From positions 62,001 to 126,000 of the forward strand of contig NZ_PVLQ01000023.1 of assembly GCF_002980595.1 (NCBI RefSeq): a stretch of DNA of 64,000 nt, in the 5' to 3' direction. Positions 52,170 to 60,309 of the stretch are shown piece by piece. A model generated the notes under the pieces. The model was not told where the DNA came from. It made no database searches and saw only the letters and a program-made list of their open reading frames with translations. How positions within the stretch are numbered: position 1 is the stretch's first letter; the number at the start of each line of letters is the position of its first letter. Position numbers and translations under genes: made by a program. Source of the stretch: Malikia granosa. GTDB lineage: Bacteria; Pseudomonadota; Gammaproteobacteria; Burkholderiales; Burkholderiaceae_C.

Positions 52170-52215
52170 TCGGTTGTAGACGCATCCAGTTGGTGGAGTT
52201 CAATTGCCGTTGGCG

Positions 52216-54183
52216 TCAGGTAATGGATAAACCCAACTGGCGTCGGATTTGCCAGGATACAGTGCCACCATGTATCTGTGCAGAAATCAGCATGCCGAGT
52301 CGTTGTTCGATGACCGGCTTCCACGGCACCAGGCTGAACCCCATACCGTCATCCAGCATCGCGTAGCGCCCGCTGGCCAGCATGAGGCTGCGGCGGTAGA
52401 TACCCGCCACGCGCTGCCCCTCAGCTACCGGACGATGCTCCAAGCCCGTATCAGCGGCAATGTCCTTCGCGGCCTGCGCCACTTCCCGATTGCGCAACGC
52501 GCCCAGCAGATTGCGCGCCAGGATCACGCGCTGGCCGCGCCGCTCGGCCAGTCCCTGTTCGGCCAGGAAATCGGCGCGCTGCTGTAGCGCCTGCTTGGCC
52601 TCGCCGCCAAAGCCCAGGTCACCCAGACCGGAGCCGCCGCCGATCAACTGCTGATCCAGCCAGGTGGCACCGATCACGCGGGCCTGCCGCTCGATGGGCA
52701 GGTGCGATTTCAGCTCCACGGCCACGCCGCCCAGGCGCTGCGCGTCGTACTGGCGGCCACGCTCAGGCAAGTCACCGGGCACCTTCCATAGTCCCTCAGC
52801 GACGCGCTCCACGATGCCCGCTCGGCGCAGGGCTTCAAGGCGGCGGACATGGGCCGCAACCACTTCATGCGGGTCGCGGCCATCCTTGGCCTGGCCTTGT
52901 GCAATGGCCAAGTGATGGTCGGTGCGGTACAGCCCATTGGTCGCCAGCGCGGTGATGGTCTTGTCCGCTGCGCGCACCTCGGCGGAGCCTTTCACCTCGA
53001 CCACTGCGCTCATGGGGTACTGCTCCAGTTCCGTCCTGGGCGGCAGCGCCACATAGTGGGCCTTGCCGTCGATGCCATCGACCACCAGATAGCCCCGGTC
53101 GTACAGTTCGTCGGCCAGTCCTTTGCCCGCCACGCGGCCGATGATGGAGTGTCCATCCTCGCCCGGTTGGAACACGGCCAGGTCACGCTGCTTGCCGCCC
53201 ATCGCGCGCTGCATGGTGCGGATGATGTCGCCACGTTCTCCCATGGCCCGCAAGGTTTTCTCGGCATCGGCATGCACGGCCCAAGTGCCGGGCTGGGTCT
53301 GCGTGGCAAGCCCCATGCGTTGAAGCCGCTGCAAGCGCCCGACCAGCAGCAGACGCTGGCGTTGCAGTTTGGGTTCGTTGAAGCGCTCGACCTTCACCAG
53401 GCCGTCCACCGCCTCGCGCTGGAGGGTGCGATCCAGGCTCGTCCACCGCTCCTGTTCCACTTCGCGGGCTAGGGTGCGCTGGATCTCCAGCTCGGTGCGC
53501 GGCCCCAGCCATTCGGTGGCCAGTTCCATCGCCCGCTCGCGCATGCCGCGGGTGATGTACTCCTGCGAAATGATGAGATCCTTGCCAGTGTCGTCCTTGC
53601 CGCACAGCACGACATGGGTGTGCGGGTTGTCGGTATTCCAGTGATCGACCGCCACCCAATCCAGGCGGGTGCCCAGGTCGGCCTCCATGCGCTGCATCAG
53701 GTGCCGGGTGTAGGTGCGCAGGTCTTCGAGCTGCTCCGCATCCTCGGGCGAGACGATGAAGCGGAACTGGTGGCGGTCGCCCTTGCCACGCTCCTCGAAG
53801 GCGGCCGTGTCCGCCTCGTCGGTGATGGCGCCATAGGCACGGCCCTGTCCACCCTGGCGGTCCACGCCTTCGCGCTCGATGTAGCGCAGGTGCTGCACGG
53901 TGGAGCGGCCGCTGGCCTGCTGCAAATACACCAGCCGCACCTTGACCGTGGCCCGGCGAGAAAGCGCCGTCAACGACTGGCCCGTGAAGCGGGCTGCGAC
54001 ATGACCGCGCCCCAGGCGCGAACCGGGGGGCTTGCCGGTGGTCTTGCGCCCCCGGCCAGAGACGCCAGCGGCCTTGCTCGTCTGGCGCAGCACCTGGGCA
54101 ATGAAGGTGTCGCCGCGCTGCCTGGGCTTGCTGGGCCGCACGCGAAAACGGTCATCGTCACCGGGATTTCCGCGCTGGCTCAT
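52216..54183 (-). CDS. rlxS: Relaxase/mobilisation protein RlxS (DUF3363)
   Basis: The 655-residue relaxase has an Arg/Lys-rich N terminus, a catalytic region with Tyr in LVYLQQASGRS and the three-His motif VDHWNTDNPHTHVVLCG (metal binding). A long DUF3363 C-terminal domain follows. It nicks DNA at oriT and is carried to the recipient. The start at 54183 begins MSQRGNPGDDD. The gene is separated from traG by the cargo; in Tn4371-type ICEs this is a known insertion site. Confidence 0.93.
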   Translation of the reverse strand: MSQRGNPGDDDRFRVRPSKPRQRGDTFIAQVLRQTSKAAGVSGRGRKTTGKPPGSRLGRGHVAARFTGQSLTALSRRATVKVRLVYLQQASGRSTVQHLRYIEREGVDRQGGQGRAYGAITDEADTAAFEERGKGDRHQFRFIVSPEDAEQLEDLRTYTRHLMQRMEADLGTRLDWVAVDHWNTDNPHTHVVLCGKDDTGKDLIISQEYITRGMRERAMELATEWLGPRTELEIQRTLAREVEQERWTSLDRTLQREAVDGLVKVERFNEPKLQRQRLLLVGRLQRLQRMGLATQTQPGTWAVHADAEKTLRAMGERGDIIRTMQRAMGGKQRDLAVFQPGEDGHSIIGRVAGKGLADELYDRGYLVVDGIDGKAHYVALPPRTELEQYPMSAVVEVKGSAEVRAADKTITALATNGLYRTDHHLAIAQGQAKDGRDPHEVVAAHVRRLEALRRAGIVERVAEGLWKVPGDLPERGRQYDAQRLGGVAVELKSHLPIERQARVIGATWLDQQLIGGGSGLGDLGFGGEAKQALQQRADFLAEQGLAERRGQRVILARNLLGALRNREVAQAAKDIAADTGLEHRPVAEGQRVAGIYRRSLMLASGRYAMLDDGMGFSLVPWKPVIEQRLGMLISAQIHGGTVSWQIRRQLGLSIT

Positions 54184-54517
54184 GATGCAGTCCCCACCAA
54201 GCCCATCGCGCCCGAGCGCATGCGGCACACGGTATTCCCAATGCCCGCAAGGCCTTGGGGCTGCTGGCGGCACGAAGCCACCTTGTGGCGAGTGCCGCCC
54301 CCAACCCACGTGCAGACTGGCTTTGCGCGCGCCGTGGTGCCGCGCCCTTCAATCTTGCCTTCCGCCTTTGCCCTTCGCTGTCGCTCCGGGCATCGTCGGC
54401 CCGGCGGCGTTGCTGCACCCGCAGCCAGCCCGCCGGCAAACGCACCAATGGCCGCAGGCCGAGCGCGTTCGAGGCAAGACGCCTGCACGCTGGACGGCTG
54501 CGCCGAAGGCGGCGCGA

Positions 54518-54554
54518 AGTGCGGTGCCCAATGCGTAGGATTGGCACCCGCACT
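54518..54554. other. Candidate oriT inverted repeat upstream of rlxS
   Basis: Between rlxS and traF lie 460 bases without a supported gene. They contain arms AGTGCGGTGCCCAAT and ATTGGCACCCGCACT, which pair over about 14 bp with two single-base bulges. On the minus strand the loop side reads CAATCCTACGC, similar to the nic core ATCCTG used by IncP-type relaxases. The position, in front of the relaxase gene, is suitable for oriT. The location is a prediction only. Confidence 0.4.
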
Positions 54555-54643
54555 GCACGCGCGACGACACGGCGAAGACCTGCAGAACGACGCGCCTGAT
54601 AGCACGACAAGAGGCACGGCGACGTGCAGCGAATCGGCGGCCT

Positions 54644-55243
54644 TCATGGGCGGGACTCCAGCCAGACCGGATGCGCGACGCCGATCACGGCGGATGCGCT
54701 GACCGGGCCGAAATAGCGGCTGTCGAACGACGCCGGATTCGTCACGCTCAACAGGAACAGCTCGCCGTCGGCCAGCGGCCGGCAATGCTGCCAGGATGGC
54801 AGCGGGTGGCCCAGCCGGTCGGCAGGCAGCGCGGCAGCCACCGGCACGCCGTCGATGCGAACCTGACCGGCAACGATGCAGACGTGTTGCGGCGCGACTG
54901 CACCCACGCGCTTGAGCAGTGGGACGTGTGCCGGCAGGTAGCCGCGCTGCGCAGCGAGCGCGGCAGCGTCGGCAGGCAATCGGGTCAGGACGATGCTGCC
55001 CACGGACAAGGGACGTGGCAGCGAGTCGGCGCCATGGCGCTGCGGATCGACGCGATACCAGCCGACCGGAACGCTGTCAGACGGGTTGTAGATCAGGCGC
55101 GGCAACGGCTGTACGAAAGCTGCCCAGGCTAGCGCAGCGAGGCCGACGGCGGCGAAGCCCGCCAGCACGAGGCGAGCGCGCAGGCGCGAGCGAGGAAGCG
55201 GCGCGGCTTTGGGTGTGCGTGCGGCGGTGGGATGGGCCGTCAT
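54644..55243 (-). CDS. traF: Conjugative transfer signal peptidase TraF (S26 family)
   Basis: The 199-residue protein has an N-terminal membrane helix (LVLAGFAAVGLAALAWAAF), the S26 Ser motif YNPSDSVPVGWYRV and the Lys region VPLLKRVGAV. TraF-type proteases cyclise or process the conjugative pilin. The ATG overlaps the stop of the DUF2840 gene. In Tn4371-type ICEs, traF lies between parA and rlxS, as here. Confidence 0.9.
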   Translation of the reverse strand: MTAHPTAARTPKAAPLPRSRLRARLVLAGFAAVGLAALAWAAFVQPLPRLIYNPSDSVPVGWYRVDPQRHGADSLPRPLSVGSIVLTRLPADAAALAAQRGYLPAHVPLLKRVGAVAPQHVCIVAGQVRIDGVPVAAALPADRLGHPLPSWQHCRPLADGELFLLSVTNPASFDSRYFGPVSASAVIGVAHPVWLESRP

Positions 55244-55785
55244 GGCAGCGCCCTCCCGGCCAGCCAGGCGGCGTGCCGGTCGGCGGTGTATCCGGGCAGC
55301 GGCAAATGCGCGGCGAGCCGGTTGGCGAGCGTGCGCCAGTAGGCGGGCGACACGTCAATGGCAGCGATGCCCAGCGCCTCGATGCTGTCGATGCGTTCCA
55401 GCACGGCGCGCACATTGGCGTCACCTTCTGCATGCAGCAGCAGGCACGCGCCTGGCTGCACGCCGGGGATGCGCTGCGTGGCATCAAGCGGTGTAGCAGC
55501 CTGCATCACCATGAGCTGCCAGCGGATCGTGCCGTAGTCGTTGGCCTGCCAGCGAACGCGGCAGAGCATTGCACCCGGCATGAACATGGCGCAGCGCCGC
55601 CAGCGATCGAGCTGGAGCGTGCGCGCTGGTTCGCCGAAGCGCAAGTAGAGCTTGAAGCGCGGTTCGATGTAGGCGAGCGATACGCGCGTCAGCGGCGCGC
55701 TGGCGGGTTGGCTGGAAGGTGATGTGCGCGCAGTCATGGCCGCGATGGCGGCAGGCACGGCAGCAGACAATGCGGATGTGGTCAT
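55240..55785 (-). CDS. DUF2840 protein
   Basis: The 181-residue protein contains LTRVSLAYIEPRFKLYLRFG, AMFMPGAMLCRVRWQANDYG and a C-terminal DVSPAYWRTLANRLAAHLPL, the DUF2840 features. It is part of the conserved backbone of Tn4371-type elements, between parA and traF, but its function is unknown. The start at 55785 overlaps the stop of the preceding gene; the longer frame up to 55977 lies inside that gene. Confidence 0.85.
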   Translation of the reverse strand: MTTSALSAAVPAAIAAMTARTSPSSQPASAPLTRVSLAYIEPRFKLYLRFGEPARTLQLDRWRRCAMFMPGAMLCRVRWQANDYGTIRWQLMVMQAATPLDATQRIPGVQPGACLLLHAEGDANVRAVLERIDSIEALGIAAIDVSPAYWRTLANRLAAHLPLPGYTADRHAAWLAGRALP

Positions 55786-56069
55786 GGCGTGTTCTCCCTG
55801 CGGTGTTCTGGAAACTCGCGCTCCAGCAAACCGCGCAGCAAGTCGGCCACGGTCACGCCTTGCGTGAAGGCCGACACCTTGATGCGCGCCCGCATGGCGG
55901 GCGTGATGTCGAGGGTCAGGCGTGCGGTGTAGAGGTCGCCTTTGTTGAGCGCATCCGCGTCGCCCTGGCGAATCCACGCCTCAGCGTGTGGATTGGCGGG
56001 CGGACGCGCGCCGATGCCGACCCGCTTGGCCGGGCGTTTGCTGTTGGGTGGGTTGCTGTTGTCGCTCAT
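55782..56069 (-). CDS. Small RHH-type partition partner
   Basis: The 95-residue protein has a polar N-terminal arm (RPAKRVGIGARPPANPHAEA). A ribbon-helix-helix-like segment follows (YTARLTLDITPAMRARIKVS, then VTVADLLRGLLEREFPEH). It follows parA with an ATGA overlap, as expected for a ParG-type DNA-binding partner. It would bind a centromere-like site and stimulate ParA. Confidence 0.75.
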   Translation of the reverse strand: MSDNSNPPNSKRPAKRVGIGARPPANPHAEAWIRQGDADALNKGDLYTARLTLDITPAMRARIKVSAFTQGVTVADLLRGLLEREFPEHRRENTP

Positions 56070-56704
56070 GACGGCCACCGCAGCAGCTCATCGACCAGCG
56101 CGGTGATTTCCTGCGCCGCTGCGCTATCGGGGGCTGTCTCCCGCGCCAATCGACCCGCAGCCACGCTGTCGGCAAAGACGATGCGCTGGCGCACCTCGCA
56201 GCGCAGCGCTGGCAACGGCTGTTCGGCCAAGGCTTGCCGTGCTTCGCGCCCGATCACCGTGGTGCTGACGCGCCGGTTGATGACAAAAGCCGCCGCTAGC
56301 TGCGGCCGGAACACCTGGGCCTCACGGATCAGCGCCACCATCTCGGCGCTGGCCCACAGGTCATAGGGGCTGGGCTGTACCGGAATCAGCACCCGTTCGG
56401 CCGCCAGCAGCGCAGAGCGCGCCAAGGCGGCGATCCGGGGTGGCCCGTCGATGATGACGTGATCGGCCCGCCTGGCGAGTTCTGGGGCTTCCTGGTGCAG
56501 TGTCTCGCGTGCCAGGCCCACGGCGCTGAACAGCCGTGGCAAGCCTTGCTGGCTTCTGCGCTGCGTCCAGTCGAGCGAGGAACCCTGCGGGTCGGCATCC
56601 AGCAGGACGACGTGCAGGCCGCGCAGCGCCAGTTCGCCAGCGATGTGCGTGGCGAGCGTGGTCTTGCCGACACCGCCTTTCTGGTTGAGCAAGGCGACGA
56701 TCAT
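56066..56704 (-). CDS. parA: ParA-family partition ATPase
   Basis: The 212-residue ATPase has the deviant Walker A KGGVGKTT, Walker A' VLLDADPQGSS and Walker B VIIDGPP. It belongs to the small ParA/MinD-like type found in plasmids. The start at 56704 begins MIVALLNQKGG; an in-frame start at 56809 would add a basic, low-complexity stretch. It stabilises the circular form of the ICE. Confidence 0.92.
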   Translation of the reverse strand: MIVALLNQKGGVGKTTLATHIAGELALRGLHVVLLDADPQGSSLDWTQRRSQQGLPRLFSAVGLARETLHQEAPELARRADHVIIDGPPRIAALARSALLAAERVLIPVQPSPYDLWASAEMVALIREAQVFRPQLAAAFVINRRVSTTVIGREARQALAEQPLPALRCEVRQRIVFADSVAAGRLARETAPDSAAAQEITALVDELLRWPS

Positions 56705-56905
56705 GGCGCGGCCCTCCAGCTTGGAAGACCGGACTGTTTTTGCCGCGTCGAACGGGGTGTTTTTTGCAGTTCTTGCTGGCTGTTTTTTCTGCCTGCGGCA
56801 GTTGTCCACCGCGATGCTGCTTCTCTACTAATAGTTAGAGAATTTAAGTTAGTAATGTTAGAGGGATCGCAAACCCGCGCCGTTACTGGCTTTCCGGCGT
56901 TTTCG

Positions 56906-56969
56906 TACTCCTGATAGCACGATAGGCGTACTCCTGATAGCACGACACCTCTTACTCCTGATAGCACGA
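56906..56969. repeat. Three 17-bp direct repeats (iterons)
   Basis: TACTCCTGATAGCACGA occurs at 56906-56922, 56929-56945 and 56953-56969, at 23- and 24-base spacing, in the gap between repA and parA. An AT-rich stretch with GTTAGAG repeats lies at about 56822-56863. DnaA-box-like ATCCACA and TTATCC sequences follow at 56974-57000. This is the layout of an iteron-controlled origin. A related CCTGATAGCACGAC lies at 54595-54608. Confidence 0.7.
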
Positions 56970-56993
56970 CCCCATCCACAGCTTGTCCCGCTG

Positions 56994-57854
56994 TTATCCC
57001 CGTGCCGTCTGCGGCACGGGCCGGAAGGTCAGCAATTCCATGTCGTCCTCGGGAATCCGCACGATGCCCAGCTCGTATCCCGGCAGTGATTGCCGGGCGA
57101 CCAGCGCCCGCAGGTCGTAGGCGAAATCCGAAAACCGCGTGCTGCTGCCCGACTTGCGGTGCAGATGCCGGAAGTCGAACTGCCAGCCGTATTCCTGCCG
57201 GCCGCCATGCTTGCGCACCAGGCGGTACAGCCAGCGCTCGATGCCGCCCGTGAGTCGGAAGTACGTCGGGTCGATGGTCAGCACCAGGGCGGCGTCCAGC
57301 ACGCCCGCATAGAACCAGTCCGGCAGGATCAGCTCGATGCCCAGCGGCGTGCCTCTGGCATCGGCCAGTTCCTTCCATTCGTTGATCCACGAAAAGCGGT
57401 GCAAGCGCCTTCCCGTGGTTTCGCGGATGGACGTGGCCACTGTGGTCGATTGCAGCCGATCCAGCGCGGCCTTGAGACGCTGGTAGTCGCGCAGCGACTT
57501 GCCGCGCCCGATGAAGCGCAGGATCTCGTAGGGCGTAGCCTGCATCCGCCGGGACGGCTGGATGCCCGCATCCTTGGCTTCGACGATCTGGCTGGCCGCC
57601 CAGATCAGGATGTCGGCATCCCAGATGGTGGCGATGCCATGCTCCTGCGTGCCTTCCACGCGAATGGTGATGTTGCCGCTGCGGAAGTCGATCGGCGCGG
57701 TGCGCCGCGACTTCGCCAGCGAGAAAAACGGATAGGCCATCAAGTCCTGGGCATCGCGCGGTGCCATGTCCTCGCCCGGCAGTGCGCGGAACAGGTCGAG
57801 CTGTTCGCGCTGCTGCAAGGCGTGCCCTGGTGGGCGGGACATGGCGATGGCCAC
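56994..57854 (-). CDS. repA: Replication initiator protein RepA
   Basis: The 286-residue protein has the RPA-type replication initiator features LMAYPFFSLAKSRRTAPIDF, ADILIWAASQIVEAK and GGIERWLYRLVRKHGGRQ with two winged helices. This family starts replication of iteron plasmids and is conserved in Tn4371-type ICEs. The start could also be the ATG at 57842. The stop lies 25 bases from the nearest iteron. Confidence 0.9.
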   Translation of the reverse strand: MAIAMSRPPGHALQQREQLDLFRALPGEDMAPRDAQDLMAYPFFSLAKSRRTAPIDFRSGNITIRVEGTQEHGIATIWDADILIWAASQIVEAKDAGIQPSRRMQATPYEILRFIGRGKSLRDYQRLKAALDRLQSTTVATSIRETTGRRLHRFSWINEWKELADARGTPLGIELILPDWFYAGVLDAALVLTIDPTYFRLTGGIERWLYRLVRKHGGRQEYGWQFDFRHLHRKSGSSTRFSDFAYDLRALVARQSLPGYELGIVRIPEDDMELLTFRPVPQTARG

Positions 57855-57868
57855 CGGCGATGCGCCGA

Positions 57869-58150
57869 TCAGCGCGCACGGCTGTCAGCCAAGTGGTGCT
57901 CGGCATATTCGGGGTCGGACGTGGTCTCGAAGCTGCGCGTTTCCGCCCAGGCATCGAGGTCGGCCACGGCGTACATGACGCGGCGACCGAACTTGCGAAA
58001 CTTCGGGCCACCACCGATGACGCGCTGTTTCTCCAGCGTGCGCGGTGACAGGCGCAGGTAGTCGGCAGCCTCATCGTTGGTGAGATAGCGTTGGGGTTGT
58101 GCAGGTGTGGCAACGGGAGCGGCGGCAGGCCGCAAGGGAGCGGGTCGCAT
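57869..58150 (-). CDS. AlpA/HTH_17-type DNA-binding protein
   Basis: The 93-residue protein contains QRYLTNDEAADYLRLSPRTLE with a MerR/AlpA-like helix-turn-helix, and KFGRRVMYAVADLDAWAE. Such small proteins regulate excision or replication genes of integrative elements. The start at 58150 follows GGAGGT. It lies just upstream of repA in the same orientation and may control it. Confidence 0.85.
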   Translation of the reverse strand: MRPAPLRPAAAPVATPAQPQRYLTNDEAADYLRLSPRTLEKQRVIGGGPKFRKFGRRVMYAVADLDAWAETRSFETTSDPEYAEHHLADSRAR

Positions 58151-58225
58151 GGGATGTACCTCCATCAAGCCCGGCCACACAGCGCAGCCGGATGGAGGCA
58201 GTCTCAAGAAACTTGGGGCTCTTGC

Positions 58226-59032
58226 TCAGGGACGTTCTGCAGGGGTTGCGAAACGTCCCCCCTCATGCGAAGTGACAACCGGAAGCTGTGCCAGACGGCG
58301 ATAACCGCCGCGCATCAGCCCATCGCCCCGGCGCACCAGCCGTCGCACGCGCGCGCGCAGAGCGCTGTCGGCGTGCCAGTCGGCGGTAACGGCATCCACA
58401 CCAAACAGCCCTTCGGCCACCTCCCGCAGGGACGCACCCGCCAGGGTCGCGTCCAGCGCCTGAAGCGTGTGCAGTTCCAGCAATTCGGACAGCGGCGGAC
58501 GTGGCCGGACGGTCGCCGCAGGTACGGCACCGGCGGCTACGGCGATTTTGTTCAATTCGCTCGCCAGGGCCGCATAGCGTTCGCAAGGCGCGGCGCAGGC
58601 CCGGATGGCATAGGCGTAAGCCATGCCATCGGCCAAGCCTGGCGCGAGCACGAAGCGCAGGCAGCAACCGGGCCAGCGCGCCACCAGCACCAGGCGCTTG
58701 CCGTCATGGATCAGGTGTTTGTGGCCCGGCAGCTTCCAGAACTCAAAGCACAGGGCATCGGGCGGTGGATCGGCATCCGGGTAGAGCTGCACCACGGCAT
58801 CGTGATCGGGGAACCAGGCCGGGTGCGCGTCCCGCGCATCCAGGGCGGGATCTTCCAGCAGGCGCAGCCCCCAATGCCCGGCGGCATCCGGTTGGCGACG
58901 ACGGCGCAACCAGTCGTGCCGATAGTCTGGATGACGGCGAAGGTACTCCCAGGCCAGCGCCGGGCCATCCAGGTGCAGAACGTAGAGATAGGCCGCCGTG
59001 GCATACCACGGCTCGGCACTGCGATCAGCCAT
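58226..59032 (-). CDS. DUF2285 protein (with DUF6499-like N terminus)
   Basis: The 268-residue protein begins with a DUF6499-like segment (WYATAAYLYVLHLDGPALAW then EYLRRHPDYRHDWLRR). The C terminus has LQALDATLAGASLREVAEGL and RRLVRRGDGLMRGGYRRL, the DUF2285 features. This pair is common in Tn4371-type ICEs, and the C-terminal part resembles a DNA-binding domain. Exact role unknown. Confidence 0.85.
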   Translation of the reverse strand: MADRSAEPWYATAAYLYVLHLDGPALAWEYLRRHPDYRHDWLRRRRQPDAAGHWGLRLLEDPALDARDAHPAWFPDHDAVVQLYPDADPPPDALCFEFWKLPGHKHLIHDGKRLVLVARWPGCCLRFVLAPGLADGMAYAYAIRACAAPCERYAALASELNKIAVAAGAVPAATVRPRPPLSELLELHTLQALDATLAGASLREVAEGLFGVDAVTADWHADSALRARVRRLVRRGDGLMRGGYRRLAQLPVVTSHEGGRFATPAERP

Positions 59033-59353
59033 ACGGCAACCTCCCTGTGCTGGGGATGCGTCGCCACGGCGAAACGGCGTGCTACGAGGCCATCGTCAAA
59101 ACGTCATGGGTGAAGCGTAAACTGGCAGTGTCAAGACCGATGAACTCCGATGCGTTGCTGAAATCGTCCGAGTGCGACGGCGGCAACGCTCTCCAATGGC
59201 ATGCCGCGTCGGTCAGCTTGCCGCAGCCCGCGCCAGGCATCATGACCGTTTCGATCTGGCACGCACCGCTTCGGTGCAACACTGCCGATTCAGACCGAAC
59301 GGGTCACAGACCAGACCGAAATAGACACAATGCGCCCCGCTTGGCGGTGGCGC
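59033..59353. other. Intergenic region with short repeats
   Basis: No gene is supported in these 321 bases. The right part has a GCACCG-CTT-CGGTGC inverted repeat near 59263-59277 and two copies of CAGACCGAA near 59290 and 59313. These could be operator sites. The promoter of the DUF2285 gene should lie at the left. Confidence 0.4.
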
Positions 59354-59701
59354 TCAATCGGTGATCGAGCCGTTGTCTTCGGCCAGTCGCAGGTATTCCG
59401 ACAACCGCCGCAGCGGCTGGAAGTAGCGATCCCGCATCACGGGCTGCTGGCGCGGCCCGACGATGGCGGCCAGGTCGGACAGCTTCACCGTTCCCAGTGC
59501 AGGCATGCCAATCCCCAAGTCGATCAAGCCGTGGGCAGTATCGCAATCGGCGGGGTCGAGCGAAGCCAGCAGCCAAGTGGCATGCGCATCTGGCGTAAAC
59601 AGGCGCACCACAGGCATCGGATCGGTGTCCTGCCCGGCGGCGCGGGCGTGGCCGTTGGCCAGCAGGCACATGCGCTCGTCGGTGGTGATGAGCGTGGTCA
59701 T
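59354..59701 (-). CDS. DUF2958 protein
   Basis: The 115-residue protein contains PMPVVRLFTPDAHATWLLAS, then DLGIGMPALGTVKLSDL and RDRYFQPLRRLSEYLRLA, the DUF2958 features. This family is common on plasmids and ICEs but has no known function. The start at 59701 begins MTTLITTDERM; the longer frame to 59803 has no ribosome-binding site. Confidence 0.85.
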   Translation of the reverse strand: MTTLITTDERMCLLANGHARAAGQDTDPMPVVRLFTPDAHATWLLASLDPADCDTAHGLIDLGIGMPALGTVKLSDLAAIVGPRQQPVMRDRYFQPLRRLSEYLRLAEDNGSITD

Positions 59702-59966
59702 GGCTGTACGTCCACGGACTTGCGGAGCAGCAGAGGCGCTTTCACGCATTCCAACGAAAGCACCAATGTGCAATCCCACGTATCCGCAGAGACGTAGAGG
59801 CACGAAGGCACATGCACGTATGTCAGGAAAGACACGGATCAGGCTCTCCGCTTTTGAAGAAAGCCGCCGATGCGGATTTCAGTAAAGGCACAAAAACAGG
59901 TGAGATTGGATGAATGAGTTAAATATAACGTGGTTTTAATTGTGCTGCGAATCGACGCTTCTGTCT

Positions 59967-60257
59967 ATGCAGAAGCGAACCGTCCAGCGCGGCCGACCGG
60001 CCGGCTCCACCACCTTCGACGCCGAGCTGGCCCAGGCCTTCGGCGCGGCGGTGCGCGCACTGCGGGTCGAGCAAGGCGTGGCGCAGGAGACCTTGGCACA
60101 TCAAGCCGGTATCGAGCGTTCTCACATGGGCAAGATTGAGCGCGGCGAACACATGCCCACGCTGGCGATTATTTTCAAGATCGCGCGTGCGCTGGGGCTC
60201 AGCGTCGCCCACTTGATGGGGGCCGCTGAAGAAGTCCTGGGCGAAATGGCTAATTGA
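59967..60257 (+). CDS. XRE-type helix-turn-helix regulator
   Basis: The 96-residue protein has a basic N-terminal tail (QKRTVQRGRPAGSTTF). A lambda-Cro-type helix-turn-helix follows (VRALRVEQGVAQETLAHQAG, then IERSHMGKIERGEHMPTLAI). The ATG at 59967 is preferred over the upstream TTG at 59940. It is on the opposite strand to the ICE backbone and is followed 52 bases later by the HNH gene, so it probably regulates that gene. An AT-rich stretch (about 59905-59940) is the likely promoter region. Confidence 0.85.
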   Translation: MQKRTVQRGRPAGSTTFDAELAQAFGAAVRALRVEQGVAQETLAHQAGIERSHMGKIERGEHMPTLAIIFKIARALGLSVAHLMGAAEEVLGEMAN

Positions 60258-60309
60258 CTCTGCATCGCATAGCTTCGCTTGGCGTGGTGCAACTTTGGAA
60301 AGGAACTCA

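Noticed and set aside
54158-54610. 150-codon minus-strand frame between rlxS and traF
   Set aside because: It is extremely Arg/Ala-rich, overlaps the relaxase start, begins inside the iteron-like motif and has no homologue that I recognise. The region fits a non-coding oriT-type gap better.
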